A stretch of DNA of 64,000 nucleotides. Source: Helicobacter cetorum MIT 00-7128 (GTDB taxonomy: Bacteria > Campylobacterota > Campylobacteria > Campylobacterales > Helicobacteraceae). The notes under the pieces were generated by a model. That model did no database searches. It was given only the letters and a program-made list of their open reading frames with translations, and was not told the origin of the DNA. The stretch is from contig NC_017737.1 of NCBI RefSeq assembly GCF_000259255.1, positions 682,001 to 746,000 on the forward strand, read 5' to 3'. Shown piece after piece: positions 36,684-45,480 of the stretch (its first letter is position 1; the number at the start of each line of letters is the position of its first letter). The position numbers were made by a program, and so were the translations under genes.

Positions 36684-37058
36684 TCAGTCGTTTGTTCCCA
36701 AAACAACTTCTAGCTTTTCTTTTAAAACTTGTGGGGTAAAAGGCTTAACAATATAGTTGTTTACTCCAGCTTTTAAGGCGGTAATTACTTCAGCTTTTCC
36801 ACCTTCTGTGGTAATCATAATGATAGGAATTTCTTTAAATCTATCATCAGCACGCACTTTTTTAACTAGGTCTAAGCCATTCATTTCAGGCATATTCCAA
36901 TCAGTAATTAGCACCTTAGTATCAGCGTTGGCATCTAATTTTTCCCAAGCCTCTACGCCATGTTCGGCCTCTAAAATATCTTCATAGCCTAAGCGTGAAA
37001 GAGTGTTTTTAATGATTCTTCTCATGGTTGAGCTGTCATCTACTACTAGTAGTTTCAA
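36684..37058 (-). CDS. cheY1: Chemotaxis response regulator CheY1
   Basis: 124-residue single receiver domain that, phosphorylated by CheA, binds the flagellar switch and changes rotation. Acidic pocket D7, D8; phosphoacceptor D53 in LITDWNMP; switch Thr in MITTEGG; conserved Lys in VKPFTP. No output domain. First gene of the cheY1-prmA-ftsH-pssA-copA run, transcribed away from the outer membrane protein gene. Confidence 0.96.
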   Translation of the reverse strand: MKLLVVDDSSTMRRIIKNTLSRLGYEDILEAEHGVEAWEKLDANADTKVLITDWNMPEMNGLDLVKKVRADDRFKEIPIIMITTEGGKAEVITALKAGVNNYIVKPFTPQVLKEKLEVVLGTND

Positions 37059-37324
37059 AGCGTTTCTCCTCTTTATTAGCGTTTTAATTAGGTTTGATTA
37101 AACCTATTCAAAGCGTATTGACGCTTAATTTAACAAATTGATTTGCCATAATAGCATGTTTTAATTAAAAGTTGTCTTGCTTGCTTTGGAGTATCTTAAG
37201 GTTAAAGGCTCTTTTATAGGAACAGAAAGACTTATCCTTATGTTTTAGTATAATAAGGTTTTGTGAAAAAATTTGCAAAAAGATTAGAGCATGTCTATTT
37301 AATGGTGTATAAGGGTTATTAGGA

Positions 37325-37981
37325 ATGATTTGGTGCAATACTAGCAAGCAAGTTTTTAAAAAACAGACATGTTTTTTGCAAGTTGTGTGTTTTTTAGGGG
37401 TTATGCTGGGAGTATTGTGTCAATTTCTTGGGGCGAAAAATTTGAGTTATATGGCCTCATCTTATCAAGTTGGCATGGTTTTTGTGCGCTCTTTGAATGC
37501 TAACAAATTGTTGCAAGGAGCGGATATTCTTTTGGGGTATGAAGTCAACCCTAAGAATGATTGGGCGTATTCTAGGTATTATATTTTTGTGGATTATGGC
37601 AATGTGTTATTTGCTAATAATTCTACCTTGCAAGCCAATATGTTTACTTATGGAGTTGGTGGAGATTTTATGGTAGCATATAATAAAAATCCTATCAATC
37701 GTTGGGCATTTTTCTTTGGATTGCAATTAGCAGCTAATACTTGGATAATGAATCATAAGGTGCAAAATCTGATTGTTAATACTTGGGATTCAATCAAAGA
37801 CTTTCATTTTACAAACACTTATTTTAGAGCGATTGGGCAGTTTGGGGTGCAGTTTCGCACGATTATTTTACACCATGATTTTGATATGGAATTGGGCATG
37901 AAAATCTTTTTAACACCCGAAAGTCGTAGTGCTTTTGAGCGGAGCTTTTTGTTCTTTGTTTCGCATTCGTGGCATTTTTAA
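37325..37981 (+). CDS. Outer membrane beta-barrel protein, Helicobacter type
   Basis: 218 residues. Signal-like hydrophobic segment at about 18-36 (VVCFLGVMLGVLCQFLGA), then short alternating beta strands and a C-terminal aromatic residue (FVSHSWHF), the usual barrel-insertion signal. Start ATG 37325 with AAGGG 9 bp upstream. Sits between cheY1 (divergent) and tRNA-Ser (convergent), the same place as a conserved outer membrane gene in H. pylori. Specific function unknown. Confidence 0.8.
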   Translation: MIWCNTSKQVFKKQTCFLQVVCFLGVMLGVLCQFLGAKNLSYMASSYQVGMVFVRSLNANKLLQGADILLGYEVNPKNDWAYSRYYIFVDYGNVLFANNSTLQANMFTYGVGGDFMVAYNKNPINRWAFFFGLQLAANTWIMNHKVQNLIVNTWDSIKDFHFTNTYFRAIGQFGVQFRTIILHHDFDMELGMKIFLTPESRSAFERSFLFFVSHSWHF

Positions 37982-37987
37982 AGGTCA

Positions 37988-38075
37988 TGGCGGAGAGAGA
38001 GGGATTCGAACCCTCGAAGGCTTGCACCTTACACGCGTTCCAGGCGTGCTCCTTCAACCACTCGGACATCTCCCC
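37988..38075 (-). tRNA. tRNA-Ser (anticodon GGA)
   Basis: 88-nt class II tRNA on the minus strand with encoded CCA. Acceptor GGGGAGA pairs with TCTCTCC (one G-T). Anticodon loop CTGGAAC gives GGA, which reads UCC/UCU. Long variable arm present. T arm GAGGG-TTCGAAT-CCCTC. Confidence 0.95.
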
Positions 38076-38124
38076 ATTTGCTAAACAAGGGGGTTATTAT
38101 AACTAAGATTTGTTTAAAAAGGGC

Positions 38125-38538
38125 TTATTTAAAAAGAAGTAAATCTTTAGAAATGGCACCATCAATTTGGGCGTTAGCACAAATTTGCCATAACTTTGTA
38201 TTGTCTAAATCCATAGAAAACAAAATTTTGCTATCCAATAAGTAATTAGTGGCGTGTTGCTGAGCGATAATAGCTTGTTCAATATCATTAAAGATATAGT
38301 AGTGTGGCTTAAAGGCGTTGAATAAAAAAAATGTATCCGTCTCTAGGGGTGCTTTGTGTGATAAAAAGATTACGCTAAAATTGACGCTATTTTCAAAGCA
38401 ATATTTGGCTAATTCTAAATTTTTTTTGCAAGCCCCAAAATAAACAATGTCGTTATTGGTGGTAGAACGAATATTATCAATGTTTTTAATGAAAACAAAA
38501 TTAGGAGAGGGGATTAAGGGGTGTCCTAAGATAAGCAT
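38125..38538 (-). CDS. Conserved hypothetical protein
   Basis: 137-residue predicted alpha/beta protein (IVYFGACKKNLELAKYC, FSVIFLSHKAPLE, ALKPHYYIF-like strand-helix units), without signal or membrane segments. Same position between tRNA-Ser and the zinc-ribbon gene as a conserved hypothetical of H. pylori. No catalytic motif recognised. Confidence 0.75.
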   Translation of the reverse strand: MLILGHPLIPSPNFVFIKNIDNIRSTTNNDIVYFGACKKNLELAKYCFENSVNFSVIFLSHKAPLETDTFFLFNAFKPHYYIFNDIEQAIIAQQHATNYLLDSKILFSMDLDNTKLWQICANAQIDGAISKDLLLFK

Positions 38539-38628
38539 GTTTATCCTTTAAAAGTAGTTTTTTAAGAATTACATCTAAGTTATAGACTTTTACTTAATTG
38601 ATATATTTTTATAGGGTATAAAAATATA

Positions 38629-38856
38629 TTACCCCTTATCATTCAAACAAGCCTCACTACAATAAGCTATAGCCCCGCTATAAATGGCATCCTTGCTAGA
38701 GACATAGGTTTGGCATTTAGAACAGACAATCATTTTTTCTTCTAACTCTCTAGTCTCTTGCTCTTTGTTGTTAAAAGTATTTTTAAAAACGGATTTTTTA
38801 AAAAACAAGCGCCATACAATCCATATAATAACAAGAAAGGCTAAAATTCTTAACAT
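38629..38856 (-). CDS. Small membrane-anchored zinc-ribbon protein
   Basis: 75 residues: N-terminal transmembrane helix (about 3-19), charged linker, and a C-terminal four-cysteine site C-x2-C (VCSKCQ) and C-x3-C (YCSEACL), which probably binds zinc; PP0621-type layout. It overlaps the 3' end of rsmG by 7 bp, so it is in the rsmG-queA operon. Confidence 0.8.
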   Translation of the reverse strand: MLRILAFLVIIWIVWRLFFKKSVFKNTFNNKEQETRELEEKMIVCSKCQTYVSSKDAIYSGAIAYCSEACLNDKG

Positions 38857-39386
38857 AAACTTTCCTTTGATTTGTAAAAATAAATGCGTTTTTCATAAAT
38901 AAAGCATTCAGTGTCTTTGCAAGCAATCTCATTTTTTAATTGCTCACCCTTATAGAATAAAAAATGCCCCTTATTTTCAAGCAAATGCTGGCTTTTTTCT
39001 ATCAAAAAAGAAGAGCTTGCAACCGCTCTAGATGTGATTAAATCCATTTGTATGGGGCTTTTATAATTTTCCAAACGCTTTTTAATAATTTCAATATTTT
39101 TTAATAATAAAACGCTTTTAAGATAGTTTAAAAAGGCTACTCTTTTAACTCTGGGTTCTAAAAGAATGAATTGTGTGTTAGGTCTTTCTAAGGCTAAAGG
39201 GATTGCTGGAAGACCCGCACCACTTCCTATATCTAAGCAAGTCTTAAAATCTTTGATAAATTCTAAAGGCTTTAGGGCGTCTAAAATTTGGGGTTCTAAC
39301 TCGCTTAAATTTCTTGCCCCGCTTAAATTATGCGTTTTATTCCATTCTAAAAGAATGTTAGCGTAGTCTTGTAATAAAGGGTTCAT
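38850..39386 (-). CDS. rsmG: 16S rRNA (guanine-N7) methyltransferase RsmG
   Basis: Methylates G527 of 16S rRNA (formerly GidB). 178 residues; SAM motif I CLDIGSGAGLPAIPLAL, FILLEPRVKRVAFL (motif II acidic), DLITSRAVAS. Its start overlaps the queA stop by 4 bp. Length is near the short end for the family, as in other Helicobacter. Confidence 0.94.
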   Translation of the reverse strand: MNPLLQDYANILLEWNKTHNLSGARNLSELEPQILDALKPLEFIKDFKTCLDIGSGAGLPAIPLALERPNTQFILLEPRVKRVAFLNYLKSVLLLKNIEIIKKRLENYKSPIQMDLITSRAVASSSFLIEKSQHLLENKGHFLFYKGEQLKNEIACKDTECFIYEKRIYFYKSKESLC

Positions 39387-40420
39387 AAAATCAGCATTCC
39401 ATCGCCATAAGAATAAAAACGATATTGTTTTTCTATAGCTATAGAATAGATTTCTTTGGCCTTTTCTAAACCTATCAAGGCACTTACAAGCATTAAAAGG
39501 CTTGATTTTGGTAAATGAAAATTAGTGAGTAAGTAATTCACATGCTTAATAGGGTTAGCCAAATGCAAGAAAATATCGCATTCAAAAGTTTCTTGTTTGG
39601 GGTTTTCTAAGCGTTTGAAATATTCCACGCTTCTTAAAGCAGTCGTGCCGATACATAAAATTTCTTTTGATTCTTGTAGGATTTTTTGACTATTTTTGGA
39701 GATTTGTAAAATTTCTGTATGGATTTTATGCTCTCTAATATCCTTAGTTTCTACATTTACAAAAGTTCCAGCCCCCACATGCAAGGTTAAAAAAGTGTGC
39801 TTGAAATTTTTTTGCAAAGTTTCTAAGCAGTTTTTAGAAAAATGTAATGATGCCGTAGGGGCAGCAATCGCTCCAGAATGTTTAGCAAACACACTTTGAT
39901 ATTCATTCAAATCCAAACTTTCATCAGCTCTTTTAATATAGGGGGGTAGGGGCATATGCCCATATTGTTCTAAAAGTCTTAAGATACTAGCTTCTTTTAA
40001 GGGGTTATTGTTTTCATAAAAAGCGATTAAGCGTTGTCCATTATCTAGTAATTCTAAGACTTCAGCGTAAGTATTTGCATCAAAAAAGATTTTAGTGCCT
40101 ACTTTGACTTTACCATTAATTTGAGTTAGAGCGATATTGTCTTTAATAAAGCGGTGGAAAAACACTTCGGTAGTTCTTGAATGAGAAAAAGCGTGTTTGG
40201 CTCCAAAAAGCCTAGCTTTAATCACTTTAGTGTCATTTAACACAACAAGAGCGTTTTTAGGGAAAAAGTCCAAGACATGCTCAAAAGTGGTGTGCGTAAT
40301 TTTTTGCGAATGCCTTTCATATACGAGCAATTTAGCCTTTTCTTTGGGTAGAATAGGGTAGTTTGCAATCAACTCTTTAGGCAAGTTATAATCATAGCTT
40401 TCTAAATCAAACTCTCTCAA
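39383..40420 (-). CDS. queA: S-adenosylmethionine:tRNA ribosyltransferase-isomerase
   Basis: QueA adds the ribosyl part of SAM to 7-aminomethyl-7-deazaguanine in tRNA, giving epoxyqueuosine. 345 residues. Motifs: YDYNLPKELIANYP, LVLNDTKVIKARLFG, GHMPLPPYI, TASLHFS, LHVGAGTFVNVET, and NFHLPKSSLLMLVSA near the C-terminus. Operon with rsmG and 14 bp after tatC. Confidence 0.96.
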   Translation of the reverse strand: MREFDLESYDYNLPKELIANYPILPKEKAKLLVYERHSQKITHTTFEHVLDFFPKNALVVLNDTKVIKARLFGAKHAFSHSRTTEVFFHRFIKDNIALTQINGKVKVGTKIFFDANTYAEVLELLDNGQRLIAFYENNNPLKEASILRLLEQYGHMPLPPYIKRADESLDLNEYQSVFAKHSGAIAAPTASLHFSKNCLETLQKNFKHTFLTLHVGAGTFVNVETKDIREHKIHTEILQISKNSQKILQESKEILCIGTTALRSVEYFKRLENPKQETFECDIFLHLANPIKHVNYLLTNFHLPKSSLLMLVSALIGLEKAKEIYSIAIEKQYRFYSYGDGMLIL

Positions 40421-40434
40421 TTATCACTCGCTTT

Positions 40435-41160
40435 TTATTCATTTTCTTTAATGTCATGTTCTTCATCTTTTGGAGCAGGATTGACAAACTTTGCAATTAA
40501 AATAGAAAGTCCATAAAGCCCAACTAGTGGTAATGCCATAAAGATTTGACTCACCACATCAGGGGGAGTGATAATAGCCGCTACAATGAAAATCACTACG
40601 ATAGCGTATTTAAAATACGCCTTCAGGCTCGCATCAGTAATCAAGCCTACCTTAGCCAAGAAATACGCCAAAACGGGTAATTCAAACGCTACGCCAAAAC
40701 CTAAAATCAAGCGGGTAAAAAAGCTCACATAACTAGATGCAGAAATATTGGCAGCAAACACATCGCTTCCAAAAGTAGCCAAGTATTCAATGATAAAAGG
40801 AAACACTACATAGTAAGAAAAACTAGCTCCGATTAAAAACATAGCACTCCCAAAAAATACAAAAGGCAGAATCACTTTTTTTTCATTTTTATAAAGTCCT
40901 GGGGCGATAAAGAGCCATAATTGCCAAAAAATAATGGGCATAGAAATGACTATTGCGGCTGAAAAACTTATTTTAATCGCTACCATCACCCCTTCAATGG
41001 GGGAAAGCTGAATGAGTGTGCCTTTATAAGAGTCTTTGATAAATTCAAAAATATTTTTCCAAAAATGAAAACACCCTAAAAACGCCACCAAAAGCGTTCC
41101 TACAGAAACCATCAAACGCTTTCTTAAATCCTGTAAATGCGGTTTTAAATCTTCAAACAT
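40435..41160 (-). CDS. tatC: Twin-arginine translocase subunit TatC
   Basis: Signal-recognition core of the Tat pathway for folded proteins. 241 residues from ATG 41160 (MFEDLKPHLQDLRKRL); the frame is open 13 codons further up, but this start gives the conserved LxxLRxR N-terminus and an 8-bp overlap with tatB. Six helices; conserved FxxP in PFIIEY and FGVAFELPVLAYFLA. C-terminal tail acidic. Confidence 0.95.
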   Translation of the reverse strand: MFEDLKPHLQDLRKRLMVSVGTLLVAFLGCFHFWKNIFEFIKDSYKGTLIQLSPIEGVMVAIKISFSAAIVISMPIIFWQLWLFIAPGLYKNEKKVILPFVFFGSAMFLIGASFSYYVVFPFIIEYLATFGSDVFAANISASSYVSFFTRLILGFGVAFELPVLAYFLAKVGLITDASLKAYFKYAIVVIFIVAAIITPPDVVSQIFMALPLVGLYGLSILIAKFVNPAPKDEEHDIKENE

Positions 41161-41608
41161 GCTCTTTTTCTTTGTTGTGTTTTTCTGTATTATTATCAAT
41201 AACTAATGCTGTGTCTTTAAAAGACTCATTGCTTGAAACTTCTTCATTCAGATTACTAAGAAGCTTGTCTTTTTTAAAGTTTTGTTCATAATCTTGCATT
41301 AAATCCTGAACGCTTTTAATCTCATTTTCCACACTTATTTTAGCGTCTTCTAATTCTTCAATCCTAACACCCTTAGAAACGCCTTCAAGATTGTTTTCAA
41401 AGAGTTTTTGGTATTCTAGGGTCTCTTTTTTTAGTTCTTCAATATTGATTTCTTTATCTAAAGTGTCCTTAGCGTCATTGAGCGTTTTTTTTACAGCACG
41501 AAAAAACTTCGCAATATCTACAATAGCTTGGGGGAATTTTTCTGGCCCTAAAAAAATAATCGCTACAATCACTACAACAAGGATTTCAAAAATGCCCATG
41601 CCAAACAT
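41153..41608 (-). CDS. tatB: Sec-independent translocase subunit TatB
   Basis: 151 residues. N-terminal transmembrane helix GIFEILVVVIVAIIFLGPEKFP with the E...GP hinge, then a long charged amphipathic region. TatB binds Tat signal peptides with TatC. Overlaps tatC. In H. pylori ruvB adjoins tatB; here tRNA-Sec and an R-M system lie in between. Confidence 0.93.
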   Translation of the reverse strand: MFGMGIFEILVVVIVAIIFLGPEKFPQAIVDIAKFFRAVKKTLNDAKDTLDKEINIEELKKETLEYQKLFENNLEGVSKGVRIEELEDAKISVENEIKSVQDLMQDYEQNFKKDKLLSNLNEEVSSNESFKDTALVIDNNTEKHNKEKEHV

Positions 41609-41729
41609 GATTTGTATTTATACCTTATGAGAAATTTTTATCGTTATTGTAGTGTAATTTTCTTTTTAAACAAGGTTAAAAAGTAAAAGTTTGAATTTTG
41701 TTAGTCCTATAGTTCTAAAATTTTTATGC

Positions 41730-41735
41730 TAGAAT
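41730..41735 (+). promoter_or_regulatory. -10-like box upstream of tRNA-Sec
   Basis: TAGAAT (with TATGC just upstream) 29 bp before the tRNA-Sec 5' end, consistent with a promoter of its own. Confidence 0.4.
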
Positions 41736-41764
41736 GCCACTAATTATTTTTAAACTTGCTTTAT

Positions 41765-41862
41765 GGAGAGTAAGCGTATCTGGTGTATGCCTTGGGCTTC
41801 AAACCCATAGAGTGCCTAGATGTCTAGGTGCTGAGAAGTTCGATTCTTCTACTCTCTCGCCA
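41765..41862 (+). tRNA. selC: Selenocysteine tRNA (anticodon UCA)
   Basis: 98 nt. Anticodon loop CTTCAAA gives UCA, which reads UGA. Features of tRNA-Sec rather than tRNA-Ser: long acceptor/T stack (GGAGAGTA with TACTCTCT), extended D stem GCGTAT/GTATGC with a short loop, long variable arm CCTAG-CTAGG, T arm AGAAG-TTCGATT-CTTCT, and 3' GCCA as in E. coli selC. Acceptor end is imperfect: there is one extra C between the stem and GCCA, so G1 pairs with T or a bulge is needed. Partner of selB at 17411. Confidence 0.9.
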
Positions 41863-41927
41863 TTTTTTGTTTCTTGTTTTAGCAATTTAAAACTAACAGA
41901 GTTGGCTTTTAGCTTGTATAAAACTTT

Positions 41928-43556
41928 TTATAAAATTAGCAATTTTTCATCATTAAGTTGTAGCAATTCTGTGCTATTTTCTACTTTTTCTATAAAATCA
42001 TTAATGGCGTAACAAGGTATATTGATTTTGTTGTTCTTAAATTTAGCAAATCTTGCATACTCTTTGGCATCGTTGTGGATATTTGGAGCTACAAAGACAC
42101 TAAATTTTTCTTTATTATTAGTGCTGTTTCTAATCAACTCTTTTAAATGCCTTTCAATGGGTATCATTTCTAAAGCACTTTGATTCCTATCTCTAATCAA
42201 ACTCACTTCTATGTAACTCTCAGCTTTTGTATCCATAGCTATAATATCAGCCTTGTTTCCGCTTGCTGTAAATATGGGTAGTCCTTCATCATCGCTTTTA
42301 TAGTTTGGTATAACGCTTAGATTTTTAAAACTTTGTGTTAAGAAAATGGCTGTTAAAAATTCCAAGCGTAAAGGTTTATCAATGAGTCTTAAGAAACTAT
42401 CTTTTGACTCTTTTTGCTTGTTGCAAGTAATAAGCAATTCTTGTTTTACAAAATCCTTAGAGTAAGCATTAGCTAGTTCATGTAACTTGCTTGATTTAAT
42501 ATTTTCATCAATGCTAATTGTGGTGGCGCTAATAAGAAAGCTATCTACACTCGCCATGTAATTAAAAAAAGCGAGCTTATTAGCTTGACTATCATCTAAA
42601 TAGTCATTTTTAAAAGCGTTATGAGTTTGTAAAATATAATTTATTTTGTTACTTTCATTGGTGTTAATATCAATAAACCTACCATTACCACGCAACGAGA
42701 TAAGTCCTGTAATACGCATTTTTCTAATGTATTCATCAACAGCTTCGCTAGTGATTTGACTCATTTTGAATCGTATTTTATTATCGCTTTCTAAAAGCTC
42801 TAGGCATTTTTCATAGATAAATTCATCTGAATAGCTAAGTTGTATTTTGTTGATAGCAATAATTTCTTGTCTTAAATGAATCATATAATCATAAAGCTCA
42901 TCAGCATTATTATTTCGCCAGCAAAGTAAAATAGGGATTTCTTTGATACATAGGGGAGTTAAATGCGTGCTTTTGAGTTTAACTAAAAGCGAGAGTAATA
43001 GCTTGAAAGGGTTGTTATGGTTTAAGTTCTTTTTATAGGGGTTTCCTACTTCATATTTAGATAGAGCGTTTAAAAATATAGCTCCAACTACGCTTTCATC
43101 AACGCTTTCTTTAAAGGCGTTGTTTTTTCTATCATAATAAGCACTAACAAGCCTTTTAGCACTATCACTGATTAAAATCTTTTCATTTTTGACATAGTAA
43201 CAAAACCCAAACTCACACATAAGCTTATACCAAGTATCAAAACGGCTTTCCCATCCGTATTCAAAACCTTTTTCTTTATGCTCTTGGGGGGAATTTTTTA
43301 TGATATGTTCTAGTTCTTCATTGCTCAAAACATATTCATTAGAGTCAAATTTTTCTTTCAATTTTTCATTGTAATCGATAGATGTAGGTCTATAAAGCCT
43401 ATGAGATAAAACAGATTTGACAATTTGCATAATCGTTGAAGAATAAAGGATTTGATTCTCAAATTTTTCTAAAACAGCTAAAAATTGCCCTATCCGTTTA
43501 GGGTTTCGCATGGTGGTTGAAAAGCTTAAAATTTTTCGCATTATTTTTCTAGCCAT
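41928..43556 (-). CDS. AlwI-family type II restriction endonuclease
   Basis: 542 residues. N-terminal ILSFSTTMRNPKRIGQFLAV resembles the AlwI-type opening (S-F-S-T-T-x-R-N-P-x-R). C-terminal nuclease core: NKADIIAMDTKAESYIEVSL (D...E-x-S, a PD-(D/E)xK variant), then QSALEMIPIERHLKELI with the family E..P..RHL. AlwI cuts outside GGATC on asymmetric DNA; the exact site here is unknown. Last gene of a three-gene R-M transcript after two adenine methyltransferases, which fits a type IIS system needing one methylase per strand. Confidence 0.85.
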   Translation of the reverse strand: MARKIMRKILSFSTTMRNPKRIGQFLAVLEKFENQILYSSTIMQIVKSVLSHRLYRPTSIDYNEKLKEKFDSNEYVLSNEELEHIIKNSPQEHKEKGFEYGWESRFDTWYKLMCEFGFCYYVKNEKILISDSAKRLVSAYYDRKNNAFKESVDESVVGAIFLNALSKYEVGNPYKKNLNHNNPFKLLLSLLVKLKSTHLTPLCIKEIPILLCWRNNNADELYDYMIHLRQEIIAINKIQLSYSDEFIYEKCLELLESDNKIRFKMSQITSEAVDEYIRKMRITGLISLRGNGRFIDINTNESNKINYILQTHNAFKNDYLDDSQANKLAFFNYMASVDSFLISATTISIDENIKSSKLHELANAYSKDFVKQELLITCNKQKESKDSFLRLIDKPLRLEFLTAIFLTQSFKNLSVIPNYKSDDEGLPIFTASGNKADIIAMDTKAESYIEVSLIRDRNQSALEMIPIERHLKELIRNSTNNKEKFSVFVAPNIHNDAKEYARFAKFKNNKINIPCYAINDFIEKVENSTELLQLNDEKLLIL

Positions 43557-43562
43557 ATTTGA

Positions 43563-44462
43563 TTACCTATAATTAGTTACAAAGATTTCCTTACTATCTT
43601 CTTTAATGGTATTGTCATTAAAACTGATATAATTACTTTTTATATTAAAAATATAATATTTTTTAGCCCACTCTTTTAAAATAGAGTTAGTCTCTCCCTT
43701 ATGATAAATAAGATTAGTGAGACCAAATTTAACCCCCTTTTTATTTAAGCTATCTATCATGCTATATAGGACTATCTCGTTATCGCTATCCCATAGTTTG
43801 TTGTATTCACTATTTGAGATTAAATAAGGGGGGTCAAAATACACATAGTCATCTTTTGAATAAGTGATAGATTTAAGAAAATCAATATAATCAGTATTAT
43901 AAAAAATAATGGTATTAAGCTTTGAAAAATCTAGGTAGTTTTTTAGGGCGTTATAAACATTTTCATTAAAATCCACATTACCCACAGGTAAGTTAAAAAG
44001 TCCTTTAGAATTAAACCTAATCATATGATTAAACCCATAAATTAAAAGCAAGTATAAATAGAGCATGTTATTTTGATTAGAGTTGAAATCAGCCCTTAGT
44101 TTTTCATAAGCTATTTTATTATATTTGGCGTAGTAAGTTTTTATATATTGTTTTTTTAATTCATTAGGGGCTGTAATGCCTTTAAGAGAAAATGATAAGC
44201 CATAATGAGTGATAATCTTAGATAGTTCATTAAAAAGGTCATGGATATTGAATTGACTTAGGGTTTTATGCAAGTTGATAATATGGGTATCTATATCATT
44301 AGCTAAAAATCTTTTAGCCTTAGTGTTTAAAAACACGCTACCCCCACCTACAAAGGGTTCAATAAATTGATTGATATTATTTGGAAATAATTTATTGAGT
44401 TGTGGCATGAGCTTGTATTTATCCCCTACATAGAAAAAGGGTGAGCGAATAGGCTTATTCAA
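43563..44462 (-). CDS. DNA adenine methyltransferase, Dam family (M1)
   Basis: 299-residue N6-adenine methyltransferase of the Dam/DpnM type. SAM motif FVGGGS at residues 37-42, preceded by RSPFFYVGDKYKLMPQL; motif IV VYFDPPYLIS near residue 210. Motif order (FxGxG first, DPPY later) is the alpha class. It overlaps M2 by 4 bp at its start and ends 6 bp before the endonuclease. The Dam-like type suggests a GATC-containing target, for example GGATC. Confidence 0.9.
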   Translation of the reverse strand: MNKPIRSPFFYVGDKYKLMPQLNKLFPNNINQFIEPFVGGGSVFLNTKAKRFLANDIDTHIINLHKTLSQFNIHDLFNELSKIITHYGLSFSLKGITAPNELKKQYIKTYYAKYNKIAYEKLRADFNSNQNNMLYLYLLLIYGFNHMIRFNSKGLFNLPVGNVDFNENVYNALKNYLDFSKLNTIIFYNTDYIDFLKSITYSKDDYVYFDPPYLISNSEYNKLWDSDNEIVLYSMIDSLNKKGVKFGLTNLIYHKGETNSILKEWAKKYYIFNIKSNYISFNDNTIKEDSKEIFVTNYR

Positions 44463-45460
44463 GGTTTCACTTCCACGATAAATAAAAATTCTTTATGCTC
44501 TTTAAAATCAGTTTTTCCTGAATTAAAAAAACTATGGGCTTTTTCTTTGACACTTAATTTTCCTTTTTGACCTAAAATATCTATTATATTTTCAAAACTT
44601 ATCTTATTTTGCGAAGAGCTAGATTTAGAATTGTAGGTATTATTATAAGTTAAAGCGATTGTTTTACAATCTAAGTTTTTGATTAAATCGCTCAATTCTT
44701 TTTTAGCATTAGAACGACAATACTCGCTCATATTCTCGCATTTTGGTTTTAAGGCTGTTCCATAAAGCTTGGGTTTTTTCCACTGCACTAAGTTTTCATA
44801 AAGATGGTAGAACCGACTATATTGTCTTGAATTATAAGGAGGGTCAAGAAAGACCAAATCCGTTTTTAAAGTCTTGGCTAATATATTAGCGTTTTGTCTT
44901 TTTATTATAATATTTTTGTCATGTTTGATAGGGGCGATAAGTTCAAAAACAAATCTATCTTGTAAAATCTCTTTTTTCCTATAAGCTTCATAATGCCCCA
45001 CCGTGTTAGCGATTTTATCCATAGAATAAATGAGGCTTGTCAATAAAATATCTTTATTGAGTTTATCTAAATTCAAGCTTTCTATATGCTCTCTAATGCT
45101 ACCGATTTTTATACAATCGTTGTGGCTAAAAAATTTATCGCTAAAATGTTGGCTAAAATAATTTTCTTTTAACTTCAAAGCCTTGTTATAATACTCTTTT
45201 AATTCTTGTAAGCTTTTAAAATCTGCGTCTTGCCCTTTAAAAAAAGCATGATAAATCATTTCATTAGAAAATAAAATATCATTTATAATAATATTTTTAA
45301 TGTTAGAAATAGTAGCAAATTGACTAGCTATTACCCCACTTCCAGCAAAAATATCGCACACACTTTTGATATTATCTAATTTTAAATTTTTAAATACCCA
45401 TTCTATGAGTTTGGTTTTTGAGCCGATATAACGGCGGTTGTTTAGATTGAAAGCTTTCAT
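44459..45460 (-). CDS. DNA adenine methyltransferase (M2)
   Basis: 333 residues. NNRRYIGSKTKLIEWV, SAM motif DIFAGSGVIASQFA, motif IV LVFLDPPYNSRQYSRFYHLY. The IGSKxKL...FAGSG...DPPYNxRQY set is typical of a second class of Dam-superfamily enzymes, often found as one of two methylases in asymmetric-site R-M systems. First gene of the R-M unit, 20 bp after the ruvB end. Confidence 0.88.
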   Translation of the reverse strand: MKAFNLNNRRYIGSKTKLIEWVFKNLKLDNIKSVCDIFAGSGVIASQFATISNIKNIIINDILFSNEMIYHAFFKGQDADFKSLQELKEYYNKALKLKENYFSQHFSDKFFSHNDCIKIGSIREHIESLNLDKLNKDILLTSLIYSMDKIANTVGHYEAYRKKEILQDRFVFELIAPIKHDKNIIIKRQNANILAKTLKTDLVFLDPPYNSRQYSRFYHLYENLVQWKKPKLYGTALKPKCENMSEYCRSNAKKELSDLIKNLDCKTIALTYNNTYNSKSSSSQNKISFENIIDILGQKGKLSVKEKAHSFFNSGKTDFKEHKEFLFIVEVKP

Positions 45461-45480
45461 AGAAAATTCAAATTATCAAA

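Noticed and set aside
37863-38069. 68-codon ORF over tRNA-Ser
   Set aside because: Lies mostly on the tRNA itself and the antisense of the outer membrane gene.
41762-41866. Reading the tRNA at 41765 as a suppressor tRNA-Ser
   Set aside because: The long acceptor/T stack, six-pair D stem and the co-occurrence of SelB point to tRNA-Sec.
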